Shown: piece by piece, positions 9,457-16,526 of the stretch | Layout: every line of letters starts with the position of its first letter | How positions within the stretch are numbered: the stretch's first letter is position 1 | From: Clostridiales bacterium | Lineage (GTDB): Bacteria; Bacillota; Clostridia; Oscillospirales; Oscillospiraceae | Assembly (NCBI GenBank): GCA_019420945.1 | Contig: JAHZGF010000018.1 | Span: 1 to 35,131, forward strand | DNA length: 35,131 nucleotides | Reading direction: 5' to 3' | Translations under genes and position numbers: made by a program | The notes under the pieces: model-generated | Told to the model about the DNA's origin: nothing | Database searches by the model: none | What the model saw: the letters and a program-made list of their open reading frames with translations, nothing else

Positions 9457-9488
9457 GGAGGGCCGCGGCTGCGGCCCCTCCCATTTTT
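9457..9488 (+). terminator. Intrinsic terminator between surface protein and sortase
   Basis: GGAGGGCCGC (9457-9466) pairs with GCGGCCCCTCC (9471-9481) across a 4-base loop, with one bulge, and is followed by TTTTT (9484-9488). It ends one base before the sortase ribosome binding site. Sortase mRNA would therefore come mainly from read-through, which could keep the sortase low relative to its abundant substrate. Confidence 0.75.
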
Positions 9489-9495
9489 GAGGATT

Positions 9496-10296
9496 ATGAA
9501 AAGAGAAATTTTGATCGTTCTCAGCGTGGTGCTGGTGGTGGTCATCGTGGCCAGCGGCCTGTGGCTTGGCTGGTACGCGGTGGACTCCCAACACCAGAAG
9601 CAAACCTACAAAACCTTGGCGGAGGACTTCCTACTGGAGGAACCTGCCCCCAGCCTGTCTTTGGCGGAAGAGGAATCTCCCGGCGGAACCGCGGAACAGC
9701 AGGAGCCAGAGGTCCCCTTGACCACCACCCCGCCCCGCCATGACCTGGCCGCCCTGCAAGCTGAAAACCCTGACTGCATTGGTTGGCTGACTATCCCCGA
9801 TACCTCAGTGGACTACCCCGTGGTGTGGACTTCCAGTGATCCAGAGCATTACCTCCGCCGGGATTTTTATGGAAATCACGCCAGCGGAGGGACCCCGTTC
9901 CTGGACGGGCGCAACACGCCCCAGGCAGAGGGGCAAAACCTCCTTATCTACGGCCACAATATGCTGGACGGCTCCATGTTCAAGCCGGTACTCCAATATT
10001 TGGTACCCAACTTTCTAGTGACCCATGAGGACATCTATCTGGAACTGGGCGGCATCCAATACCACTACCAAGTGGTGGCGGCAGTGGAAACCAACACCCG
10101 CTCGCCGGTGTACACCTACACAGACTTGAGCCACACTGCCGAGAGGGAAAACTTTCGCTCCACGCTGCTGGAGGAAACCGGCTTGGACGCTGTTCCCCAG
10201 GCAGCGGGCTACCTGACCCTCTCCACCTGCAACGACCGGGGTGGCAACAGCCGTGTGCTGGTGGTGGCGGAGCTTGTGGGGGAGGTATGTCCATGA
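9496..10296 (+). CDS. Class B sortase
   Basis: A 266-residue membrane-anchored transpeptidase. One N-terminal helix (about 5-28) precedes an acidic, Pro-rich linker and the sortase barrel, which starts near 'NPDCIGWLTIPDTSVDYPVV'. The catalytic triad is complete: His154 ('YGHNM'), Cys245 ('TLSTCN') and Arg253 ('NSRVLVV'). ATG 9496 is preferred over the in-frame TTG at 9487 because GAGG lies at 9489-9492, although the spacing is short. The gene follows directly after a substrate with a VPQTG-type signal, so it most likely anchors that protein to peptidoglycan, or polymerises it. Transcription must pass the terminator at 9457-9488. Confidence 0.92.
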   Translation: MKREILIVLSVVLVVVIVASGLWLGWYAVDSQHQKQTYKTLAEDFLLEEPAPSLSLAEEESPGGTAEQQEPEVPLTTTPPRHDLAALQAENPDCIGWLTIPDTSVDYPVVWTSSDPEHYLRRDFYGNHASGGTPFLDGRNTPQAEGQNLLIYGHNMLDGSMFKPVLQYLVPNFLVTHEDIYLELGGIQYHYQVVAAVETNTRSPVYTYTDLSHTAERENFRSTLLEETGLDAVPQAAGYLTLSTCNDRGGNSRVLVVAELVGEVCP

Positions 10297-10427
10297 AGCC
10301 TGAAAAAACGCATTTTCTGCTTTTCGCGCATTGTGGAAAAAATACGCATTCCGGGGCGATTCCGGTCCCGGATACCAGCTAATACACATTTTAATGGGAA
10401 AAACGCATTCTTGCGAAAATACGCACA
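10297..10427 (+). repeat. Iteron-like array of ACGCATT units
   Basis: The 143-bp gap after the sortase holds six related units with core ACGCATT or a close variant: 10308, 10326 (GCGCATT), 10344, 10384 (ACACATT), 10403 and 10421 (ACGCACA). Core-to-core distances are 18, 18, 40, 19 and 18 bp, and most cores follow an A-rich stretch. This spacing resembles replication iterons or an array of regulator sites on one or two helix faces. The last unit abuts the ribosome binding site of the downstream gene, whose product has a winged-helix-like N-terminus and could be the ligand. Confidence 0.6.
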
Positions 10428-10439
10428 AGGAGTGACGCT

Positions 10440-10979
10440 ATGCTGTTAACCGATGAACAATATGTAATCAAGTGGCTTTCCCAGTACGGGCCGCTGCCCA
10501 GGACCCAGGTGGTGCGGCTGCTGCGGGACAAGTCCCCCTCCACGGCGGAACGCATTTTAAAGCGCTTGGAGCAGGACCACCGCATTGCCCCGGTAGGGGA
10601 CGGATACTACCTGGGGCTGGACCCCTACGGCACCCCGGACCAACGGATGATTCTGGCGGTGTGGGTGCTGCTGCAATTTATAGACCGAGTGGAGCCCCTG
10701 GCCCACTACCCCGCCACCTATCCCAGCCAGCTGTTTTTCCTGAAAGAGAACACCGGCTATGAGATTGTGGTCCTTTACGAGGGGGAACAGCGCCTTACAA
10801 AGCTGCTCCATCCCCAGGAAGATCTGAAGTACATCTTTGTGGTGCCCAACCTCCAGATGGCGAGTTGCCTGGTCCTTCCCCGGGCGCCCTGCCTGTTCGC
10901 CACGGTGGAGTTCCAAGGGGAGAAAGAGCCCCAAGTCCATTTCTTTGCGGAGGAGGTGAACAGCGGTGCTTCCGCCTAG
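10440..10979 (+). CDS. Element protein with N-terminal winged-helix-like domain, role unknown
   Basis: A 179-residue protein. Residues 1-60 read as a winged helix: 'TDEQYVIKWLSQYGPLPRTQ', a recognition-helix-like 'PSTAERILKRLEQDHRI' and a wing 'APVGDGYYLGL'. The rest is mixed alpha/beta with no catalytic motif I recognise. The start is ATG 10440, with AAGGAG at 10427-10432. It overlaps the next gene by 14 bp, so they form an operon. It resembles DUF5697-type proteins of Clostridia conjugative elements as I remember them, but this is unverified. Its position next to the iteron-like array suggests binding there, for replication or autoregulation; this is inference. Confidence 0.65.
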   Translation: MLLTDEQYVIKWLSQYGPLPRTQVVRLLRDKSPSTAERILKRLEQDHRIAPVGDGYYLGLDPYGTPDQRMILAVWVLLQFIDRVEPLAHYPATYPSQLFFLKENTGYEIVVLYEGEQRLTKLLHPQEDLKYIFVVPNLQMASCLVLPRAPCLFATVEFQGEKEPQVHFFAEEVNSGASA

Positions 10980-11646
10980 CTTTCAAAACACCCTGTTGGC
11001 CCTGGAGGAAAAGCTCCGCCGCATCCAGACCTTAGACCGGACGGTCCGGCAGGCCGCCACCCTGGAGGAGGAAACCGTGGCCTATCGGATGGCGGAGCAG
11101 CTGGCGGAGGCCTGTGAGCAGGCAGTACTCCTGGCCCGTTCCCTGCCGGCTTGCACAGGCAGGCCCCATGTGTTCTGGGAGGGCGGGCCCGAAAGGGAAA
11201 GCCCCACGCCAGTGGAGATGGGCTTCACCAAGGAGGGTTGGTTTTCCCTGCGGATGCCCATGCTGCTGCCCAAAAAGGAGTCTGGTTCCGCCGCCTATGT
11301 GCGGATGCTCCTGCTACCGGCGCTGCGCCGGTTCTTCCAGGGAAGGCAGCCCTTGCGGATCAGCCCCTGTGTGTTGGTTTACCGCCACGTTTACGCCAAA
11401 GACCGCCCCGATCGGGCCTTGCGGGATCACGACAACATCGAGACCAACATGGCCTCGGACTGTGTGGCCCTCTATGCGATGGAGGACGACTCTCCCGCGG
11501 CCTGCAGCCACTACGAATGCTCCGCCAAAGGGACAGAAGAACGCACCGAAATCTATGTGGTGCCGGAAGGGGAGTTCGCCAAGTGGCTCTTGTCGGAAAA
11601 AACCATGCAGGAGGAGGGGGTGGCGCTTCTGCGAAACAGGCCGTAA
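10966..11646 (+). CDS. Element protein with RusA-like acidic motif (DUF6100-like)
   Basis: A 226-residue protein starting at GTG 10966, after GGAGGAGG at 10949-10956. The N-terminus (about 5-60) is helical. The middle holds 'ALRDHDNIETNMASD' (about 151-165) and 'EDDSP' (173-177). Asp154, Asp156, Asn157, Asp174 and Asp175 match the spacing of the RusA Holliday-junction resolvase motif (D-x-D-N, then DD 20-21 residues after the first Asp), and a strand precedes it as in RusA. The RusA lysine that follows D-x-D-N is absent (Thr160). I recall the family as DUF6100 in related elements, unverified. A role in processing branched element DNA is inference. Confidence 0.55.
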   Translation: MLPPSFQNTLLALEEKLRRIQTLDRTVRQAATLEEETVAYRMAEQLAEACEQAVLLARSLPACTGRPHVFWEGGPERESPTPVEMGFTKEGWFSLRMPMLLPKKESGSAAYVRMLLLPALRRFFQGRQPLRISPCVLVYRHVYAKDRPDRALRDHDNIETNMASDCVALYAMEDDSPAACSHYECSAKGTEERTEIYVVPEGEFAKWLLSEKTMQEEGVALLRNRP

Positions 11647-11659
11647 AGAGGGAAAATCC

Positions 11660-11702
11660 CTGTCCCAAACAGGTCCTTTTTTTCCCGACTGGTTTGGGAC
11701 AG
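11660..11702. repeat. Perfect 11-bp inverted repeat in an intergenic spacer
   Basis: CTGTCCCAAAC (11660-11670) is exactly mirrored by GTTTGGGACAG (11692-11702) across 21 bases that include a run of seven T. The 168-bp spacer (11647-11814) also has TCCGAC/GTCGGA further down. The structure could be a hairpin controlling the next gene, a protein site or a nick region. The T-run lies in the loop rather than after the stem, so it is not a simple terminator. Confidence 0.5.
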
Positions 11703-11814
11703 CTCCAGGGACGGGAAAAACTTAGGAAATTCCCGGCGGTTTCCCCACTTGGTATCCCGAAAATCCGACGAAGAGAGCAGGCATCTTGTCGGAAAATCCA
11801 CAGAGAGGAGGTGC

Positions 11815-12951
11815 GTGAACACGCCCACCCTTCAGTCAAACACCCTTGTCTGGAATGTGCTGCAAATCTTAGCGGTGACGGGGGAGTTTCCCTGGAGCTC
11901 CCTGCATCTTCTGGGAAATCCTCCTACGGTGCAGAAAATGGTGAGCCGCCTGTCCCATCCCACCCTTTTCCGCAATCCTCAAACCGGGAAAGAAATCCAC
12001 ACCAAACTCTTTGTTCTCAATGGGAAGGGGCGGGAGAAAAGTTTGCGGCTCTACAAAGGGGCGCTTCCCCTGCTCCATTGGCTCCATCCCAGCGCTTACG
12101 GCTATTACATAGACAGTTTCTGGAATCACCACTTCCCCGGCGACTCCGCCCACCGGAACCGGAATCACCGGGTGGCGGAAACTGTGGCCCTTTGTGGGGA
12201 TGCCGGTGTGAATGTGCTGCCCTATGACCTGCCCCGGCTTCAACAGCTGGAGATTCGCAAGGTCACGCCGGACGAACCAGCCCTCTATCTGGCCCGGGAC
12301 ATCAAGAAAGCCTTTCCCGGTGAAGAAAAGAAGACCATGTTCACCCGGGCGGTGGGAGCGCTGTTCTTCCCCGGGGGTTGCTATGCTGTGTACAATACGC
12401 GAGATGCCGCCATGAAGTGGAAAGGCATGGGAGAGTTTAAGGCTCTTCACAGCTTGACAGAGGTGGCCCGATGGAACGGCGGGATCACCCGGCTGACCGG
12501 GGCGGTGCTGATGGGGAAATCCTATGAAGCCGCCCTCTCTGCCTTGGAGTATTCCGACCCCCGCCATCCGGAGCTGCGGTTTGACAGCATCTATCCCCAC
12601 ATCCACTTTGTGCCCTTAGACCCCTTCGGCGCCCGGTTGTTGCGTCTGCTCACCCTCCCGTCTTGGGAGGAACGGCTGCTGGACCTGCTCTTTGAGCCCT
12701 CCACCCGCACTTACGGCCAGGGCATGATGGAGTGTGACGCCCAGGTGGGCGGCGTGTGGGTTCTCTCCCACTTGGACGGGGACATCGCCCGGCTTCTCCG
12801 GTTCCGGGAGGGCCTGTGGAGCCGCCAGGGAAAGGCGGAGGTGGTCTGTTTTCCCCAGCAGGTCCCCTTTGTGGAGGACTTTCTGGGCGGTCTGGCAGAC
12901 CTGCGGGTGGTGGAGCTGGACGCGGTGGAGGAAGGGGTGAAAGAACCGTAA
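11815..12951 (+). CDS. Element protein of unknown function with winged-helix-like N-terminus
   Basis: A 378-residue protein. The start is GTG 11815, directly after GAGAGGAGG (11803-11811); the upstream in-frame extension to 11749 has no ribosome binding site. Residues 5-75 resemble a winged helix ('LVWNVLQILAVTGEFPW', then a basic hairpin around 'TKLFVLNGKGREKSLRL'). The remaining 300 residues show no motif I can name, though 'GVWVLSHLDGDIARLLRF' suggests an alpha/beta fold. It could be of the replication-relaxation type common on mobile elements, but I cannot confirm that. It shares orientation and probably function with the two genes before it. A strong terminator for the opposite strand follows at once. 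Confidence 0.6.
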   Translation: MNTPTLQSNTLVWNVLQILAVTGEFPWSSLHLLGNPPTVQKMVSRLSHPTLFRNPQTGKEIHTKLFVLNGKGREKSLRLYKGALPLLHWLHPSAYGYYIDSFWNHHFPGDSAHRNRNHRVAETVALCGDAGVNVLPYDLPRLQQLEIRKVTPDEPALYLARDIKKAFPGEEKKTMFTRAVGALFFPGGCYAVYNTRDAAMKWKGMGEFKALHSLTEVARWNGGITRLTGAVLMGKSYEAALSALEYSDPRHPELRFDSIYPHIHFVPLDPFGARLLRLLTLPSWEERLLDLLFEPSTRTYGQGMMECDAQVGGVWVLSHLDGDIARLLRFREGLWSRQGKAEVVCFPQQVPFVEDFLGGLADLRVVELDAVEEGVKEP

Positions 12952-12982
12952 AAAAACGCGCTCCTTAACGAAGGAGCGCGTT
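12951..12982 (-). terminator. Terminator between convergent genes
   Basis: AACGCGCTCCTT (12955-12966) and AAGGAGCGCGTT (12971-12982) form a perfect 12-bp stem with a 4-base loop. Read on the minus strand it is followed by a run of T, so it chiefly ends the phd-doc transcript. It probably also slows plus-strand transcription from the preceding gene. Confidence 0.85.
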
Positions 12983-13221
12983 CATATTTCATGGGCGATC
13001 ACCCATTGAAGAAGGGCGGCACTGTCCATTTTTCCATCTGCGACTGCCCAAAAAGTACTGGCCAATTCCTCTTGGGTGTACGATAGCTCGATGCCATTGA
13101 GCGCCAGGAAGACCAGCATTACGTGAGCGCCGGTTCGCTTGTTCCCATCCTGAAAGGCGTGATTCGCGGCGATTCCAAATCCCAACTGGGCTGCTTTTGC
13201 CTGGAGGGATAGAATTCTCAT
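12982..13221 (-). CDS. doc: Short Doc-like (Fic fold) toxin, N-terminus missing
   Basis: A 79-residue protein with an intact Fic/Doc motif 'HAFQDGNKRTG' at about 21-31, including the His, Asp, Gly-Asn-Lys-Arg residues that hold the substrate phosphate. Doc phosphorylates elongation factor Tu. Typical Doc proteins are about 105-130 residues and have two or three helices before this motif; here only about 20 residues precede it. The ATG overlaps the antitoxin stop as ATGA, so the short form is translationally coupled to phd as it stands. Either the gene was shortened by an in-frame deletion and is now inactive, or it is a minimal Doc. Confidence 0.75.
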   Translation of the reverse strand: MRILSLQAKAAQLGFGIAANHAFQDGNKRTGAHVMLVFLALNGIELSYTQEELASTFWAVADGKMDSAALLQWVIAHEI

Positions 13222-13460
13222 TTCGCCAGATCCTCATAGGCCTTTCTGTTTTTTGCGATCAGCCGCCGGGAAATATCCCGCAGGCTTTCCTCATCCGCTT
13301 GTTCCTCCTGCTGTGCCTGACTGAATTCCAACACCAGGTACCGGGGCACATTGTTCTTCAAAATAACAGCGGCGCCGTTTTCGTCTACCAGGCGGGCCAC
13401 TTTGGAGAAATTTTGGTTCGCCTCGGTGATGGACACAATGTTTTTCGTATTGATGGTCAT
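13218..13460 (-). CDS. phd: Phd/YefM-family antitoxin
   Basis: An 80-residue protein with the family's N-terminal DNA-binding core: 'VSITEANQNFSKVARLVDEN', 'AAVILKNNVPRYLVLEF', followed by a charged helical tail that would bind Doc. ATG 13460 lies 8 bases after GGAGG on the minus strand; the in-frame GTG at 13469 touches that site and is rejected. It has its own promoter (13481-13508). The pair is opposite in direction to all conjugation genes around it, so it looks like an inserted cassette. Confidence 0.87.
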   Translation of the reverse strand: MTINTKNIVSITEANQNFSKVARLVDENGAAVILKNNVPRYLVLEFSQAQQEEQADEESLRDISRRLIAKNRKAYEDLAK

Positions 13461-13480
13461 CCAAACCACCTCCCAGTTCT

Positions 13481-13508
13481 ATTATACACAATTCTAGGAT
13501 AAATTCAA
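13481..13508 (-). promoter_or_regulatory. Promoter of the phd-doc pair
   Basis: On the minus strand, TTGAAT (13508-13503) and a perfect TATAAT (13486-13481) are separated by 16 bp, about 20 bases before the phd ribosome binding site. Confidence 0.75.
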
Positions 13509-13535
13509 CCTATTTTTCTGAAAGGGGGTATTTCC

Positions 13536-15395
13536 ATTCGAAAAGCAAGGATCGCCGCAATCGCAGCCGCGGTTTTGCTGGGCCTTGGGGTGCTGCTCTA
13601 TGGGAGCGGGCTGTTGGGGCAGCTGCTCTCCCACTATGAGTCCTGGCGGGAGGCAGGAGGACTATGGGGGCAGGGGAATATCACCGGCCCGGATTTTGCC
13701 CCCTTCCCCTGCATCCAGGCTGCTTTCACACCGGAGGGCCTTCGCTCCCTGGGACTTTTGGTCCTGGTTTCCGGGGGAATTGCCCTATATGGAAAGCTCC
13801 GCTCCCGGCTGGGCGGCGGGCTGGAGGACCCCCGGGGGTTCACGGTAAGCAAAGAGGGAACCTACGGCACCGCCTCTTGGATGGGAGAAAAGGAACGAAA
13901 AGAGGTGCTGAAGCTTTGCCCCATCTCTCAGCCGGACGGAATCCTGTTGGGCAAACGAAACGGAAAAGCCGTGTGTCTCCCTGTGGACACCCGGCTCAAC
14001 CGGCACATTGCGGTGTTTGGAGCATCCGGGACCGGCAAATCCCGGGGGCTGATCCGCCCGGCGCTGTTCGGCATTATAGAGCGGGGGGAATCCGCCATCG
14101 TCACCGACAGTAAGGGCGAGCTTTACGCCGACACAGCGGAGCTGTTCCGCAGCCATGGCTATGAGGTGCAGGTGTTCAACTTGGTAACCCCCGAGCATGG
14201 GGACTCCTGGAACTGTATGTCCGACCTGGGCGGGGACACATTACTTGCCCAGGTATTGACCAATGTCATCATCGGCAATACCAGCTCGGGGAAAACAGAC
14301 CACTTCTGGGACAATGGCGAGGGGAATCTCTTGAAAGCCCTGATCCTCTATGTGGCCCTGGACCCCACCCGGGAACCGGAAGAAAAGAACCTTCCGGCGG
14401 TGTATGAGATGCTGCTGCGGTACAGCGCAGCTCAACTTACGGCCCTGTTTGAGCGGCTCCCCCTGGACCATCCTGCCCGGGGACCATACCGGCTCTTCTC
14501 CCAGGCCAGCGACACGGTGCGCTCCGGCATTGTGCTGGGGCTGGGCACCCGGCTGCAGGTGCTGCAAAACGAGGCGGTGGCCCGCATCCTCCGCCGCAGC
14601 GACATCGACCTGACCAGGCCGGGAAAGAAAAAGTGCGCCATCTTCGTGGTGCTCAGCGACCAGGACGCCACCATGGCCTTCATCAGCTCCCTGTTTTTCT
14701 CCTTCTTGTTCATCAAGCTGGTGCGCTACGCTGACAGTACCCCAGAGATGCGCTGCGCCGTGCCGGTAAACCTGATCCTCGACGAGTTCAACAACATTGG
14801 AAAACTGGGCGGCGCGGCGGACGGCTCGGACTTTACCCGCACCCTGTCGGTCATCCGCAGCCGGGGCATCTACGTCATGTTAGCGGTGCAGAGCCTGGGG
14901 CAGCTGCAAAACCGGTATCCCAACAACCTGTGGGCGGAGATCGTGGGCAACTGCGATGTCCAGCTGCTGCTGGGCTGCACCGACGACGTGACGGCGGAAT
15001 ACTTCTCCGCCCGCAGCGGCGACATGAGTATCCAGGTAAACTCCACCATGACCGTGCGCCAGACCATGGCCATAGCCCAGGTGATCCCTCAGTACCGGCA
15101 GACACAGGGGCAAGGCAGGCGCCGGCTGCTCACCCCGGACGAGGTGCTGCGATTACCCAACCATGAGCTGCTGGTGGTCATCCGCGGCCATAACCTTTTG
15201 AAACTGGAAAAAGTGGACTTTACCGAACTGCCCATGGCCAAAGAGATCGCCCGGGCCAGCGTGTTAGACTATGCCCCGGCGGGAAGGCCCCAGTCCCGGC
15301 AGGAAAACCCTCAAGCCACCCAGGAGCCGCAGCCCACCGTTCCCCGGCGAAAACCCAGGCTTTACAGCGTATCCAAACCGCCGGAGGAGTTTTAA
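13536..15395 (+). CDS. VirD4-like type IV coupling protein (TraG/TraD family), probable AUU start
   Basis: A membrane ATPase that brings the relaxase-DNA complex to the secretion channel. Walker A is 'GASGTGKS' (residues 162-169 from the ATT start), Walker B is 'LILDEFNNIG' (Asp416-Glu417), and 'SRGIYVMLAVQSLGQL' follows as in VirD4. Two N-terminal helices (about 5-25 and 65-85) anchor it. No usual start fits: the first in-frame TTG, at 13575, has no ribosome binding site and would cut into the first helix. AAAGGGGG (13521-13528) lies 7 bases before an ATT at 13536, which gives 619 residues and a basic N-terminus before the helix. It is close to the S1 gene downstream, likely one operon. Confidence 0.9.
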   Translation: MRKARIAAIAAAVLLGLGVLLYGSGLLGQLLSHYESWREAGGLWGQGNITGPDFAPFPCIQAAFTPEGLRSLGLLVLVSGGIALYGKLRSRLGGGLEDPRGFTVSKEGTYGTASWMGEKERKEVLKLCPISQPDGILLGKRNGKAVCLPVDTRLNRHIAVFGASGTGKSRGLIRPALFGIIERGESAIVTDSKGELYADTAELFRSHGYEVQVFNLVTPEHGDSWNCMSDLGGDTLLAQVLTNVIIGNTSSGKTDHFWDNGEGNLLKALILYVALDPTREPEEKNLPAVYEMLLRYSAAQLTALFERLPLDHPARGPYRLFSQASDTVRSGIVLGLGTRLQVLQNEAVARILRRSDIDLTRPGKKKCAIFVVLSDQDATMAFISSLFFSFLFIKLVRYADSTPEMRCAVPVNLILDEFNNIGKLGGAADGSDFTRTLSVIRSRGIYVMLAVQSLGQLQNRYPNNLWAEIVGNCDVQLLLGCTDDVTAEYFSARSGDMSIQVNSTMTVRQTMAIAQVIPQYRQTQGQGRRRLLTPDEVLRLPNHELLVVIRGHNLLKLEKVDFTELPMAKEIARASVLDYAPAGRPQSRQENPQATQEPQPTVPRRKPRLYSVSKPPEEF

Positions 15396-15420
15396 TCGTT
15401 TTTGAAAGGAGAGCGTGCAA

Positions 15421-16455
15421 ATGGAAAAAGAAGAATTAGACATCTTGGAAGAAACTATGGAACTACCCGAGGAGGAAACACCTTCCACAGGGGAAGCGCC
15501 GGCTGTGGAAAACGAGGAAAGCTCCTCTTCCCGAACAGCCCGCCGCCCTCGGAGACGGCAGCCCGGGGTGGTGGCCATCGGTTCCCGGTTGGGCGTGGAG
15601 ACAGACGCCGATAAAGCCCGCAGCGCGCTGCTGGATCTGGTGGAGTCCCTCAAGAGCCAGCGGATCCTTACCGGCACCATCCAAGGGGTGGAGCGCTCGG
15701 AACATGACCCGGACCACTCCATGGCGGTGCTGTACCATGGGGACTTTAAGGTGATCCTCCCGGCGGAGCAGGCGGTGGAAGCACCCTCGGACCTGCGGGG
15801 CAGGCCCAAAGGAGAGGTGCTTTTCGATATGCTCAACAAGCGCCTGGGAGCGGAGGTGGATTACATCGTCAAAGGCATGGACGATAACTCCGGTTTGGCG
15901 GCCGCCAGCCGGCTGGAAGCCATGGCAAAAAAGCGCCGGGAGTACTACTTCGGCGTGGACCGGGCCGGGAACCATCTGCTCTATGAAGGGGCCTGCGGGG
16001 AAGCCCGGGTGGTGTCCGTGATTCGGGCAGGGATTTTCGTGGAACTCTTTGGGGTGGAAACCTTTATTCCCCTGCGGGAGCTGAGCTACCAGCGGATGCT
16101 GGACGCCAGCGCTTCTTTCCAGCCGGGCCAGCGGGTGGTGGTAAAGCTGCTGAAGCTGGAGCGCGCCGGCCGGGACGAAGTGAGTATCCAGGCTTCCGTG
16201 AAGCAGGCGGGTGAGAATCCCTATGAGAAGGCGCTGCGGCGCTACTCGGTGGGCAACCGGTATGTGGGGACGGTGAGTATGGTGGATACCACCGGGGTCT
16301 TTGTGGCTCTGGACGGTGGGATCGACTGCCTGTGCTCCTACCCCAAACGGGGACGGCCGCCCCGGGGCGCCCGGGTAACCGTGCGGATCTTGGGCATCAA
16401 CCATGAGAGCAACCGCATCTGGGGCGCTATCACCCACATCGCCATGCCGTATTAA
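15421..16455 (+). CDS. S1-domain RNA-binding protein of the element
   Basis: A 344-residue cytoplasmic protein. Residues 1-60 are acidic and then basic, probably disordered. A middle domain (about 65-185) is of unknown fold. Two S1-type domains follow: about 190-260 ('ARVVSVIRAGIFVELFGVET') and about 275-340 ('VGNRYVGTVSMVDTTGVFVA'). ATG 15421 follows GAAAGGAGAG; a GTG two codons earlier is less well spaced. Proteins of this design accompany the coupling protein in many Clostridia conjugative elements, but their role is not established; RNA or single-stranded nucleic acid binding is implied by the S1 domains. Its last seven codons recur 1657 bp downstream. Confidence 0.85.
   Translation: MEKEELDILEETMELPEEETPSTGEAPAVENEESSSSRTARRPRRRQPGVVAIGSRLGVETDADKARSALLDLVESLKSQRILTGTIQGVERSEHDPDHSMAVLYHGDFKVILPAEQAVEAPSDLRGRPKGEVLFDMLNKRLGAEVDYIVKGMDDNSGLAAASRLEAMAKKRREYYFGVDRAGNHLLYEGACGEARVVSVIRAGIFVELFGVETFIPLRELSYQRMLDASASFQPGQRVVVKLLKLERAGRDEVSIQASVKQAGENPYEKALRRYSVGNRYVGTVSMVDTTGVFVALDGGIDCLCSYPKRGRPPRGARVTVRILGINHESNRIWGAITHIAMPY
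16434..16453 (+). repeat. Direct repeat copy 1 (3' end of S1 gene)
   Basis: CCACATCGCCATGCC followed by GTATT, encoding the final 'HIAMPY' of the S1 protein. Copy 2 lies at 18091-18110 and matches at 18 of 20 bases. Confidence 0.75.
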
Positions 16456-16526
16456 GGGAGAGAAACAAGGCGCTGGAGCGGTCTTGTCTTCCTAGCCAGC
16501 AGCTTTGTCCATTGTGATGAGGTGGA

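Noticed and set aside
11151..12227. 358-codon plus-strand frame overlapping 10966-11646 and 11815-12951
   Set aside because: Its translation is low-complexity and spans the intergenic inverted repeat; the two genes in the other frame have ribosome binding sites and sensible folds.
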